This document shows positions 1 through 8,857 of a DNA stretch of 64,000 bases, in pieces. The position numbers and the translations under genes are program-made. The stretch comes from Dyadobacter frigoris (GTDB taxonomy: Bacteria; Bacteroidota; Bacteroidia; Cytophagales; Spirosomataceae). A model generated the notes under the pieces. The model did no database searches. It was not told where the DNA came from and saw only the letters and a program-made list of their open reading frames with translations. Every line of letters begins with the position of its first letter. Positions within the stretch are counted from its first letter, which is position 1. Where the stretch lies: the NCBI RefSeq assembly GCF_005280585.1, contig NZ_SZVO01000013.1:62001-126000 (forward strand), in the 5' to 3' direction.

Positions 1-1143
1 ATAAATATCTGCATACCGCATCAGGATGGTATTTAAAGAGGTATTATTGATGTCGGAAGTTCCAAGATCTGCGTACTTACGCGGCCTTGCGCCACAGGGT
101 ACCTGATCATTGGCAGGAATAAATGTAGAAGATCCCATAACAGATCCGGGTACAACCACCGAAGCTGCAAGTCTGGAATCTCTGTTTTTAAAAGGATCCT
201 GCGCATTATAACCTGAACTGGCCGCAGTAATAGGCAATCCGTTGGTCATATAATAGGCATTGATCAAATCTGCGGTAACATTTCCTGTCGGCCAGCTGCT
301 GAGTGATAAAGCAGAAGAAGGCCAGGGCTGAGACTGGGTTGATTTGATATACTGGATATCAAAAATAACCTCAGCATTATTCTCATTTGCCTCTTGGAAG
401 ATTCCCTCATAATTGGCAAATAAGTCGTATTTACCTAAATCCATAACCGCCTTGGCCGCACTTGCAGCTTCTGCCCATTTCTCGTTGTAAAGCAATATTC
501 TGGTTTTATATGCCAACGCCGCGCCTTTTGTCGCACGCCCTCTATCTGCACTGGTCTGTGAAGTGGGTAAAACCGCAGCAGCCTCATCCAAATCCGCAAC
601 AATAGCTGTGAGTACTTCGCTTTTAGGTGTTCTGGAAACGTAGGCCTCCGCCAAAGTCTGAACTTTAAGAATTAGTGGAACATCACCGTAAAAAGTAATC
701 AGATCTGAATATGCGTAAGCTCTTAAAAACTTGGCTTCTCCTTTCATTATCGCCTTAACAGCATCACTAACAGGTGCAGTTTCCACCGAAGCCAGGAATT
801 CATTAGCTCTGCTGATGATTGTATAATTCTGGGACCATTTTGCACCGGGCGCCCAGCTGGAAGTGTTTGTCAGCCATTCCCCTACTTCCTTCGAGCCTTG
901 CCATGCGTCCTGGCAGTAGCCATTATCGGACATATAATCGAACTGATAAAAATGGTTTGGGGTTGCCGATGGCTGAATTGCATTGTATATACCAATCAGC
1001 CCCATTTTGACCTGAGCTTCATTCTGGTAAAAAGTCGATGGCGACAATCTGTCTTTCGGTGTTTTATCAAGCAGGTCGTCTGAACAACCTTGCAGAAAAA
1101 AGAAAAAACAAAGGGAAGCGATGATCGTATTTATATTTTTCAT
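1..1143 (-). CDS. SusD/RagB-family outer-membrane lipoprotein (partial)
   Basis: The first 381 residues of a SusD-type surface glycan-binding lipoprotein; the C-terminus lies beyond the window edge at base 1. The N-terminus starts MKNINTIIASL and has a hydrophobic stretch ending in the lipobox LQGC (Cys20), so it is a lipoprotein, expected at the outer membrane. SusD hallmarks are visible: 'KGEAKFLRAYAYSDLITFYG' followed by DVPLIL (the TPR region) and 'RATKGAALAYKTRILLYNEKW'. It lies 12 bp downstream of the SusC start-to-stop unit at 1156-4527 and is surely co-transcribed with it. It should cap the SusC barrel and help capture an oligosaccharide. Substrate is unknown. Confidence 0.93.
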   Translation of the reverse strand, partial: MKNINTIIASLCFFFFLQGCSDDLLDKTPKDRLSPSTFYQNEAQVKMGLIGIYNAIQPSATPNHFYQFDYMSDNGYCQDAWQGSKEVGEWLTNTSSWAPGAKWSQNYTIISRANEFLASVETAPVSDAVKAIMKGEAKFLRAYAYSDLITFYGDVPLILKVQTLAEAYVSRTPKSEVLTAIVADLDEAAAVLPTSQTSADRGRATKGAALAYKTRILLYNEKWAEAASAAKAVMDLGKYDLFANYEGIFQEANENNAEVIFDIQYIKSTQSQPWPSSALSLSSWPTGNVTADLINAYYMTNGLPITAASSGYNAQDPFKNRDSRLAASVVVPGSVMGSSTFIPANDQVPCGARPRKYADLGTSDINNTSLNTILMRYADIY

Positions 1144-1155
1144 ACTTCTGATCTT

Positions 1156-4100
1156 TTAAAAATTAACACTAATACCCATTGTCAGCACTCGAACCTGCGG
1201 GAAAGCCTGGGCGCGGGTCTGATCTGTTGTTTGCTCAGGATCAAAACCTTTAAACTTCGTTAGCGTAAAGGCATTTTGAATATTTCCATAAACCCGTACC
1301 GAGCCTAGGCCGGCTCTCGAAAGGAGCTTTGGGTTTAAACTGTAACCAACTTCCACATTTTTCAAACGCAGATAAGCGGCATTCTCCATGTAAAAAGATG
1401 AATGGATATTGCTGCGCACGCCGTCCAGTGTAAGCCTTGGATATTTATTGGAAGGATTTTCTGGAGTCCACCGGTCTTTCCACCAGTTTCCAACATTGGC
1501 AAAACCACTGAATGGTGTGGCGATCTCGTAATAGGTATACCCCTGAATACCTTGAACACCCTGCAGGAAGATTCCAAGGTCGAAGCCTTTCCACTCAAAA
1601 TTAAGTTTCAAAGAATATCCTAAATCAGGAAATTGTTTTCCGATCACTTTTCTGTCGTTGTTCATATCCACAACACCATCTCCGTTCAGGTCTTTGTATT
1701 TGGTATCGCCGGGCTGTGCCGTGAAATTGGCTACCGATACAACACCTGGTTTTAAAGTATATTTACCATCCACCTGATCAAAATCAGACAATTGATATAT
1801 TCCGTCCATTTGATACCCATAGAACGAATTGATGGCAGATCCTACCTTGATGGCTTTTGGTGAAGTAAGTTCCTCAGGCACATCCAACTTTGTTATTCTG
1901 TTCACAATATGTGTCATCACAACCGTGGAGCTGAATTTAAGTCCATTCGAAAAAGTCTTTTTATAGCTTAGCGCAGCTTCGATACCCTTGTTCTGCACTT
2001 CTCCGGCATTGACATAAGGATTGCCGAGCGCCAATGTGAGCGGAATGGGCATAGTTTTCAAAAGATCCTTGGTTCTCTTATCAAAATAATCGACGGTCAG
2101 GCCAAATCCATTTTTCAAAGTCAGATCAACACCAATATTTTTCTGTTCTGCCGTCTCCCAGGTGATATCTTTATTGGTCATCGTCGTTACCGCAACACCG
2201 GAATACAAGGTACCTCCAAGTGAATAATTCAGACCTGATGATAAAATATCGCTTCCGTTGTAATAGTTGTTAATATTCTGGTTACCCAAACGGCCCCAGG
2301 ACGCACGTATTTTAAGTTGACTCAACCAGTTCGCACTCTGCATAAAACGCTCTTCAGTGATTACCCAGCCCGCAGAAAAAGAGGGAAAAACACCCCATTT
2401 GTGCCCTTGTCCAAACCGGGAAGAACCATCCCTTCTGATGTTGGCTTCCAGCAAATATTTACCATTAAATACATAGTTCAAACGCCCGAAATACGAACGC
2501 AGCCCCAGGTCATAACTTCCTGCGTTGTTGGTTTGCGTGGAGGCATCACCCAGACTTAATATCCGTTGGGTATTATTGACAAATTTTGAGCGGAAGCCGC
2601 TTTCCCAATCGTATAGAAATTCTTCCTCCGAATATCCTGCCAACAAATTCAGCGCATGTTTACCAAACGTCTTGTTATATTTTAACAAGGAGGTAAACAT
2701 GGTTTGGACATCGGTTTCGTTGGTAACCGTCAAATCCGAAGTGAGATTTTGGAAACTGGCGTCTCTGTTGTACAAGGCTACGTTGGCATGAAAAGCGTTA
2801 CGTTTGGAAGTGATCACCTTATATCCATAAGTAACCTGGGCACTCAAACCATCCACAATAGTATATTCGGCATCCAGCTGTGCGTTCAGGTTATAACGGT
2901 TCGTTTTAGCAGTGCTTCCTTCTTTTATTTCACCATAAAAATTACGTTCACCATTGACAGCCATCCAATGGCCATTTGCATCTTGCAACGGGTGCACCGG
3001 CGCAAGTGAAGCATACCATTCCGCAGACCAAAGGTCCGTCGGTTCATTTTTCACACCCAGATTACCAGAAAAACTACTGGCAAACCGAAGTTTATTATTT
3101 TTCAGAAAGTGTGCATCAATATTTGCTCTGAAATCTGTTTTTTTATAGTTAGTCCCCACCAGAATACCCTTCTGATTCAGTTGCCCGAGCATAAAAGCAA
3201 ATTGCACTTTCTCGTTACCTCCGCTCAGATTCAACCGGTGATTCTGTATGTTGGCCTTTCCATAATAAACATCAAAATAATTAATATCCGGGTACAACGG
3301 ATCGTTGTGGGCCGCAAATTTTTGAATGTCCGAATCCGTATAGGGCAGATTGTTACCCGTATTGGCTGCGGCCTCATTTTTAAGGGTGGCATAATCAACC
3401 GAGTTCAAAACACCTGGTAAAGCTGTTGCCTTTTGCGAACCAAAAAAAGCATTATAACTGATACTCAGCTTGCCAGATGCACCTCTGTTTGTTGTAATCA
3501 AAATTACGCCATTGGCGGCTCTGTTCCCATAAATGGACGAAGAGGCGGCATCTTTCAAAACGGAAATCGATTTGATATCATTGGGATTGACATCCGTCAT
3601 ACTACCCGGAAATCCATCGATCAGCACGAGCGGGGAATTATCACCAAAGGTTCCAACACCGCGGATACTGATCACGGCACCATCCGCTCCCGGCTGTCCG
3701 GAACTTTGCAGCGCATACACACCTGCAATCGTGCCCTGAAGCGCCTGACCGGTATTGGTAAGCGGGCGGCTTTTCATATCGCTCATCTGAACACTGCCGA
3801 CAGCTCCTGTTAAATTCACTTTTTTCTGAGTTCCGTAACCCACCACGACAACTTCTTCCAGATTTTTATTATCAATTGCCAGCGTCACATCTACCGATGA
3901 CTTGTTGCCAACATTTATTTCCTGCGCAACATATCCCACAAAAGAAAAAACAAGTACAGCATTTCCGTCAGGTACTTTCAGCGAAAATTGTCCGTTTACA
4001 TCCGTTGTAGTACCCGTTGCAGTACCCTTAACTGCAATATTCACACCTGGCAATACATTTTTAGTTTCATCAACCACCTGGCCAGTGACCAACTTCTCAT

Positions 4101-4527
4101 CGGCCTGCTCAATAGAGATGGAAGCAGTTCCGCCCTGCTGATCCGTAGTCAGCGATGTGCTCACAGGCATCAGCTGGAGAACGATTTTCTTATTGATGAT
4201 TTTGTAAGAAATATTGTCGGGAAGAAACATCTTCTCCAAAGTTTCAGCAAGCGTTTTATTCTCGATGTTGATCGAAATTCTACGGCTGACAGGAAGAAAC
4301 TGCAAGCTATATACGAAACTCACATTTGCCTTGGATTCAAGGATTGCCAATACTTCCTTAATCGGCTTTCGGTCAGCCTGTATAGTCACTTTTTTAAGCA
4401 GAAGCTCCTGAGCTTTGCTCTCGTGGGCAAAACTGGATACGCTGACTAAAACTGCCAAAAAGAATTGTAAAGACGAAAATTTCATAATAGTCCACAATGG
4501 GTCTATGATTCCAGGGATTTTTTTCAT
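1156..4527 (-). CDS. SusC/RagA TonB-dependent transporter with N-terminal STN domain
   Basis: Outer-membrane TonB-dependent transporter of about 1123 residues. From the N-terminus: signal segment ending near SKAQ, an STN (secretin/TonB short N-terminal) domain beginning LLLKKVTIQADRKPIKEVLA, a carboxypeptidase-D-like regulatory domain (VTGQVVDETKNVLPGVNIAV), the plug (VVVGYGTQKKVNLTGAV) and the beta-barrel ending in VLTMGISVNF. The frame stays open to 4593, but MKKIPGI at 4527 is preferred; MKFSSLQ at 4485 is a second option. An STN domain is the hallmark of transporters that signal to a FecR anti-sigma factor, and fecR and an ECF sigma gene lie directly upstream (4717-6514), so expression is probably induced by the transported ligand. 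Confidence 0.93.
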   Translation of the reverse strand: MKKIPGIIDPLWTIMKFSSLQFFLAVLVSVSSFAHESKAQELLLKKVTIQADRKPIKEVLAILESKANVSFVYSLQFLPVSRRISINIENKTLAETLEKMFLPDNISYKIINKKIVLQLMPVSTSLTTDQQGGTASISIEQADEKLVTGQVVDETKNVLPGVNIAVKGTATGTTTDVNGQFSLKVPDGNAVLVFSFVGYVAQEINVGNKSSVDVTLAIDNKNLEEVVVVGYGTQKKVNLTGAVGSVQMSDMKSRPLTNTGQALQGTIAGVYALQSSGQPGADGAVISIRGVGTFGDNSPLVLIDGFPGSMTDVNPNDIKSISVLKDAASSSIYGNRAANGVILITTNRGASGKLSISYNAFFGSQKATALPGVLNSVDYATLKNEAAANTGNNLPYTDSDIQKFAAHNDPLYPDINYFDVYYGKANIQNHRLNLSGGNEKVQFAFMLGQLNQKGILVGTNYKKTDFRANIDAHFLKNNKLRFASSFSGNLGVKNEPTDLWSAEWYASLAPVHPLQDANGHWMAVNGERNFYGEIKEGSTAKTNRYNLNAQLDAEYTIVDGLSAQVTYGYKVITSKRNAFHANVALYNRDASFQNLTSDLTVTNETDVQTMFTSLLKYNKTFGKHALNLLAGYSEEEFLYDWESGFRSKFVNNTQRILSLGDASTQTNNAGSYDLGLRSYFGRLNYVFNGKYLLEANIRRDGSSRFGQGHKWGVFPSFSAGWVITEERFMQSANWLSQLKIRASWGRLGNQNINNYYNGSDILSSGLNYSLGGTLYSGVAVTTMTNKDITWETAEQKNIGVDLTLKNGFGLTVDYFDKRTKDLLKTMPIPLTLALGNPYVNAGEVQNKGIEAALSYKKTFSNGLKFSSTVVMTHIVNRITKLDVPEELTSPKAIKVGSAINSFYGYQMDGIYQLSDFDQVDGKYTLKPGVVSVANFTAQPGDTKYKDLNGDGVVDMNNDRKVIGKQFPDLGYSLKLNFEWKGFDLGIFLQGVQGIQGYTYYEIATPFSGFANVGNWWKDRWTPENPSNKYPRLTLDGVRSNIHSSFYMENAAYLRLKNVEVGYSLNPKLLSRAGLGSVRVYGNIQNAFTLTKFKGFDPEQTTDQTRAQAFPQVRVLTMGISVNF

Positions 4528-4716
4528 TTTTTTGTACTTGTTAAAACTCACGAAGGTTTGACAACAGTGCCAGGCGTGCAACATGACTGTCAATCATGGA
4601 TACAGCCACCTGGATTTGGGGCCGGTGAATGCTACAACATTTTCCGGCCTTTTTTGCGGAGGAATTATTTCTGTAATTTTTCTCTCATATTTTCAGTTTA
4701 GGTTAAAAATGATTTC

Positions 4717-5760
4717 CTACTTTTCACAGCCTTGCCCGGTTATAAAAATATCGCCGCCCCTGACTTCAAAATTTGCGTTGATAGCGGCACAAAGAATTTC
4801 CAGTTTCGAAAACAAACTGGGATCCAGTGACATATCGGCCGTGACTATACAATTTTTAATTTGATCAGAACTTACGATAAACTTAACGTCATAAGCCTTT
4901 TCAAATCTTGTAAGTATTTCAGAAACAGCCATTTCTTTAAATGCAAAAATTTCAGTTTGATCAGTGTTGCTATACCCGTTCAATAAAGCCGGCTTGTCTA
5001 TCAGACCTGGCAGGAAAGCGTCATCATCCAGCAGATAGGTTACTTTTTTGTTTGGTGTCAGCACAACAGATTTTCTCAATGAATTTCCCGGCTGCCCTTT
5101 GATTTTTTCTACGATCACTTTCCCGGAATACACCGCAACTTCAATATTACTGGTTCCTTTAAGTTTTTTGACCGTAAAACTTGTTCCCACTACCTTGGTA
5201 ACAATATTGTCAGCATAAACCAGAAACGGTCTTCCCGCATCTTTCTCGACCTCAAAATACCCTTCACCTTTCAAGTATACAATCCTGTTGCTTTCTTCAA
5301 AAACAGACGGGTAAAAAAGCGAGGATCCTGCTGCCAGCCAGCACTTGCTCCCATCCGAAAGATCAACTGTCAAAGAAGAATCCTGACGGTTTGTGACTAT
5401 ATTTAAATGTTCCATAGCAACAGCCGGAACACCGGAGATTATCTGAGTTTCGTCAGCGAAGTACCTGTTTGTTAAAAAGACACCGCCCAATACCAGGACT
5501 GCCGCGACAGCCAACCGAAGAAAATTATTATTCCACCACTTTAAACGATGACCGGTAGCTTCGGAAGGACTTTGCAAACCCCGCTCAATACCCTGCCAAA
5601 TTTCAAGTTCCAGGTTCTGGTCGGTATTCACAGCACTGTGCTTATCATCATGATGGATCGAGTCATACCAAATATCCATCATCCTGGTTTGTTCAGGATT
5701 GGTTTGCCCCTTTTTGTACCTTCCCAAAAGACTTAAAAACTTTTTCCAACTGGTTTTCAT
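4717..5760 (-). CDS. FecR-family anti-sigma factor
   Basis: Inner-membrane anti-sigma factor, about 347 residues. The open frame begins at a TTG at 5769, but the ATG at 5760 (MKTSWKKFLSLL) is a better start. A cytoplasmic N-terminal part binds the sigma factor; one membrane segment follows (FLRLAVAAVLVLGGVFLT, about residues 80-98); then the periplasmic FecR domain (DLSDGSKCWLAAGSSLFYP, YFEVEKDAGRPFLVYA, VVGTSFTVK). The C-terminal DUF4974 / STN-like domain (FAFKEMAVSEILTRFEKAYD) is the part expected to contact the SusC STN domain. It sits between the ECF sigma gene (5915-6514) and susC in the usual order for Bacteroidota trans-envelope signalling. Confidence 0.93.
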   Translation of the reverse strand: MKTSWKKFLSLLGRYKKGQTNPEQTRMMDIWYDSIHHDDKHSAVNTDQNLELEIWQGIERGLQSPSEATGHRLKWWNNNFLRLAVAAVLVLGGVFLTNRYFADETQIISGVPAVAMEHLNIVTNRQDSSLTVDLSDGSKCWLAAGSSLFYPSVFEESNRIVYLKGEGYFEVEKDAGRPFLVYADNIVTKVVGTSFTVKKLKGTSNIEVAVYSGKVIVEKIKGQPGNSLRKSVVLTPNKKVTYLLDDDAFLPGLIDKPALLNGYSNTDQTEIFAFKEMAVSEILTRFEKAYDVKFIVSSDQIKNCIVTADMSLDPSLFSKLEILCAAINANFEVRGGDIFITGQGCEK

Positions 5761-5914
5761 GGCGAGCAAGGTCTTGGTATATATATTGTTATATTACCAG
5801 TAGAAAAACCACCACTGAACCGCAAATGATTTAATTAAATATTCGAAAGTTTATATAAATGTTTAATTAATAACTAAAATTTCTTTCAATAATACAATTA
5901 TAAATTTCATTGAA

Positions 5915-6514
5915 TTATCCTTTATGCATCAGCAGAGAAATAACAAGCACTGAGAACGAAATGATATAGTCTTTAAGATGTCCGCGCAGGTGCCGCAGAC
6001 CTATTGTAATGTGATACTCCACAGTTCTTTCAGGTACATGCAGAAGACTGGATATCTCCATGACCGACTTCCCTTCCATTCTGTTAAGTGTAAAAATTTG
6101 CCTGGTTTTCTCAGGAAAACTACTGATACATTCTAAAATCTTCTCTTTTAATTCCTCGAATGCCATCTGGTCTTCAACCGATTCTGTAACTTCTTCATAG
6201 GATTTTGCCCAAACCGTTTCAAAATGACGTTTCCTGATAATCTGCTTGTTGTAGGAATCAAGTACCTGATATTTGACGGCCCTGAAAAGATATCTTTCCA
6301 ATTCCTGGATGTGTGTACTTCCTCTACGCTGCCATAAGTCCAGAAATATATCCTGAACAATTTCCTTTGCTGAATCGTCGGACCCTGTTTTGGAAAAAGC
6401 ATGTCTGAACATTTTTTTCCAATAACGTCCATATATTTCAGAAAAGGCCCACTCCTCTCCTGTCTCCAGCTTTATCACCAATTCTTCATCACTAAGCATG
6501 GAGATCGTCTGCAT
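5915..6514 (-). CDS. RNA polymerase ECF sigma-70 factor
   Basis: Extracytoplasmic-function sigma factor, 199 residues, a usual length. Region 2 covers about residues 15-90 (WAFSEIYGRYWKKMFRHA, AKEIVQDIFLDLWQRR) and region 4 about residues 125-180 (FPEKTRQIFTLNRMEGKSVM, then a helix-turn-helix VPERTVEYHITIGLRHLR). The C-terminal tail FSVLVISLLMHKG is hydrophobic, as in many Bacteroidota ECF factors of this group. It is the first gene of the sigma-fecR-susC-susD set and is presumably held by the FecR protein until SusC senses its ligand. Confidence 0.94.
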   Translation of the reverse strand: MQTISMLSDEELVIKLETGEEWAFSEIYGRYWKKMFRHAFSKTGSDDSAKEIVQDIFLDLWQRRGSTHIQELERYLFRAVKYQVLDSYNKQIIRKRHFETVWAKSYEEVTESVEDQMAFEELKEKILECISSFPEKTRQIFTLNRMEGKSVMEISSLLHVPERTVEYHITIGLRHLRGHLKDYIISFSVLVISLLMHKG

Positions 6515-6784
6515 ATGTCAATCTTGTTGAAAATTATTAATCACATTTTATGGTTAAAAATTATAGTCATTAATCGCTATCAGTGCCGGACCAAGCCTTT
6601 GAAATAACGATAAAACCAGCTCATTAAAAAGCTTAAATTAAACAATACAAAGGAATAATATTTTTTTTAGAAGACTAGTACGATTTTAACCAAATCATAA
6701 CGAATTATGGCAACTTTGGGAATTTAACCTCCCATAAACCAATAATTGCTGTGATGAGGCCGTTTGCCATTTCTGTTAATTCCC

Positions 6785-6943
6785 AGTCCCGTTATTATCG
6801 TAAGCGCGCTGAGCGGAACTTCTCAAATTGTGGAAGGCCTTGATCTTGGTGCTGTGGATTACATTAAAAAACTTTTTGAATGGGAAAAATACGCATATTA
6901 CAGCGAAAAATCTTTGCAAGCAAAAGCACCAGAATCCGTGTAG
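6785..6943 (+). pseudogene. Remnant of a response-regulator receiver domain
   Basis: A 52-codon stretch ends in TAG at 6941-6943 and reads SPVIIVSALSGTSQIVEGLD, then LGAVDYIKKLFEWEKYAYYS and EKSLQAKAPESV. In CheY-like receiver domains beta-4 is typically PVIIVSA with a Ser/Thr, alpha-4 leads to GA.DYI, and beta-5 ends in a conserved Lys before PFE. Here the Lys is kept and the following Pro is Leu. The phospho-acceptor Asp half is missing: an in-frame stop lies at 6755-6757 and no start codon or beta-1 to beta-3 region was found upstream. It is a decayed fragment rather than a functional gene. Confidence 0.7.
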
Positions 6944-7093
6944 ATAATCTGGTAAATAATGGTTGCAATTCACGATTCCCAGCGATATTACCAATATTAG
7001 TATTGTCGTTATTTTAATAATTTTCTCTAAAAGTTGATTTTCTAAACTAACCGTTTTTTTGATAAAAATGTAACATATCAACCAGAACTTATT

Positions 7094-7156
7094 TTGTGGC
7101 TATGCAGGCCACAAGAATTTTGGTAACTAGCGGTTTACTAGTTACCCTCAATTCTT
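7094..7156. promoter_or_regulatory. Two stem-loops immediately before the 66-aa peptide gene
   Basis: First stem: TTGTGGC (7094-7100) pairs with GCCACAA (7108-7114). Second, nested structure: AAGAATT (7114-7120) and GGTAACTAG (7122-7130) pair with CTAGTTACC (7138-7146) and AATTCTT (7150-7156). The second ends four bases before the ATG at 7161, so it may occlude ribosome access or act as an operator. Either role is inference. Confidence 0.5.
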
Positions 7157-7160
7157 AATT

Positions 7161-7361
7161 ATGAAAAAAACTTCTTTAATTCTACTGCTTTTACTCTTTG
7201 TTTTCCTGCTTATTATTAAATACTCTGCGTTTAATAATAAAGTAAGTAAAATTGAGAATACAGATTTCAATCTTCCTAACCGGTTAGAACAGACTTTTGA
7301 AAATAATGCTGACCATTTCTCAGGTTTTGAGGAGAACGGCTTGGAACAGGGCTTCCGTTAA
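7161..7361 (+). CDS. Small secreted or membrane-anchored peptide, unknown function
   Basis: A 66-residue ORF. Residues 1-5 (MKKTS) are basic and residues 6-21 (LILLLLLFVFLLIIKY) are strongly hydrophobic, giving either an uncleaved membrane anchor or a signal segment. The rest is polar and acidic (FNLPNRLEQTFENNADHFSG). No family was recognised. It stands alone on the plus strand, with a strong stem-loop just ahead of the ATG and no terminator directly behind it; the next terminator is at 7823. The N-terminal signature makes it a plausible real gene, but codon evidence is thin for so short a frame. Confidence 0.5.
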   Translation: MKKTSLILLLLLFVFLLIIKYSAFNNKVSKIENTDFNLPNRLEQTFENNADHFSGFEENGLEQGFR

Positions 7362-8062
7362 TTAAATGAACAATCGGTCTGCATTATTGTCGACCGATTC
7401 TCTTATGGTAAATACCTATTTAAACTAAATCCAAAACTTTCAACAGCAACGACCATCTTACAATGTTGTCGCATTACATCTTTTAGATATAGAACATATG
7501 CAAAATTGTAGTCTAGGGCTTTGCCTGACGAATTTGAGTTGCAGATTTATGATTTATTTCATCCAAATATTAGAAATATTCACTCAACAAAATATTCAGC
7601 GCATTATTGTACATCAGTCTCTTTTTTTTGCTTAAATTAGTTGAAAATTCAATTTGTTATTATTCTGATATATTATCAATACTGTCAGATTTACTGTCAA
7701 ATCAAGATATACAAACGAAATTAAATTAGTTATATAACTCAACACCAAGTAGTTATATTTACACTCAAAGAAAGTTGGCGTAGATATATCATCTATATCA
7801 ATTAAAGGTTACGATATTTAATAAAAAGCCCCGGAATTCCAGGGCTTTTTATTTTGTTCAATTTTGCAAACAGCCAACCCGATCTCCGCCATTTTACAAT
7901 GGTTGAATAATTTGTTTCCCTGACAATAAAGGGCCTAAAAGTTGTGAAACTGCGTTTTTTATAACGGGAAAAGTCTGGGTGAGTAATTATTTTGGCAGGA
8001 ACGCTGTTACGTATGGAGCTAAACAGTATACTTAATTTACTGTTGGAATAGTTTTATTTCAA
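7362..8062. other. AT-rich intergenic region
   Basis: About 700 bases without a recognisable protein gene. The only clear structure is the intrinsic terminator at 7823-7850, about 460 bases after the small peptide gene and 210 bases before the START-domain gene. It therefore could end a small RNA transcribed from within 7500-7820. Confidence 0.5.
7823..7855 (+). terminator. Intrinsic terminator, orphan
   Basis: AAAAAGCCC (7823-7831) pairs with GGGCTTTTT (7842-7850) around a GGAATTCC-containing loop, and TATTTTG follows. The A/T tracts on both sides allow it to work in both directions. No gene ends nearby on either strand. Confidence 0.75.
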
Positions 8063-8707
8063 ATGGTCAGAAGACTTATAATTTTTTCAATATTATTAAC
8101 CGCTTTTTCAACAAGTTACGCCCAGGATTCCTGGAAACTTAGTACTGAAAAAGACGGAGTTAAGGTTTTTACAAAATCAATATTGACTTCAAAAGTCAAG
8201 GCTTTAAAAATCGAATGCGTCTTAAATGCTTCGGCCTCACAGCTCGTTGCGATAATAATGGATGTCGAAAAAGGTAAGGATTGGGTTTATAGCACCAAAT
8301 CCTGCGTTTTACTTAAACAGATTTCTCCTTCCGAACTTTATTATTATTCAGAAATAATACTTCCCTGGCCTGCGCAAAACAGGGACTTCATTGCACATAT
8401 TATGGTTAGCCAAAATCCATCCAGTAAAATAATTACGGTGGATGCACCCTGCGTTTCAGGCTATGTCCCGGAAAAAGCAAATATTGTCAGAATACAAAAA
8501 TCGTTGGGAAAATGGGTTATTACCCCGCATTCAAAAAATCAGGTTAAAATTGAATATACGCTGGCTGTGGATCCGGCCGGCACCATTCCCGCATGGCTTG
8601 TTAATCTGGTGGCGTCACAAGGTCCGCTGGAAACATTTAAAATGCTTAGATCTCAGCTTCAAAAAGAAGAATACAAGAACATGCATCTTCCGTATATCAT
8701 TGATTAA
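8063..8707 (+). CDS. START-domain (lipid-binding) exported protein
   Basis: A 214-residue protein with a cleavable signal peptide (MVRRLIIFSILLTAFSTSYA|Q). The mature part matches the START / Bet v1-like fold: DSWKLSTEKDGVKVFTKSI at the start, then LNASASQLVAIIMDVEKGKDW, YYYSEIILPWPAQNRDFIAH and a C-terminal helix PLETFKMLRSQLQKEEY. Bacterial START proteins of this size are predicted to bind a lipid or other hydrophobic ligand in the periplasm; the ligand is unknown. It appears monocistronic, with 150 bp to the next gene. Confidence 0.85.
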   Translation: MVRRLIIFSILLTAFSTSYAQDSWKLSTEKDGVKVFTKSILTSKVKALKIECVLNASASQLVAIIMDVEKGKDWVYSTKSCVLLKQISPSELYYYSEIILPWPAQNRDFIAHIMVSQNPSSKIITVDAPCVSGYVPEKANIVRIQKSLGKWVITPHSKNQVKIEYTLAVDPAGTIPAWLVNLVASQGPLETFKMLRSQLQKEEYKNMHLPYIID

Positions 8708-8857
8708 CAATACCTTAAATTAACTATTAAGTTGTAATTATTTTTTAAATTAAAATAGAATTAAAATTAAATTAAAAATTTTATAAACATTTTAATCGAT
8801 ACGAATTTTTTGAACGTATGTGAGTAGAAAGTATCACTCATCTTATTCGATTAATTC

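Larger units (their letters stand above)
6515..7160. other. Intergenic region with decayed material
   Basis: No intact gene was recognised here. The region holds the remnant of a response-regulator receiver domain at 6785-6943 (own entry) and, close to the next start codon, two stem-loops at 7094-7114 and 7114-7156. A 101-codon minus-strand frame over 6776-7081 looks like the antisense shadow of the remnant, because the plus-strand reading matches a protein family and the minus-strand one does not. Confidence 0.6.

Noticed and set aside
4528-4593. N-terminal extension of the first SusC
   Set aside because: MTVMLHAWHCC... lacks signal-peptide character; MKKIPGI at 4527 fits the family start better.
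1-6514. Sulfatase-linked regulation of the first SusC/SusD pair
   Set aside because: No copy of the leader element was seen; the STN domain, FecR and sigma factor explain its control.
6776-7081. 101-codon minus-strand frame
   Set aside because: It is antisense to the response-regulator remnant and matches no family; the plus-strand reading explains the sequence.
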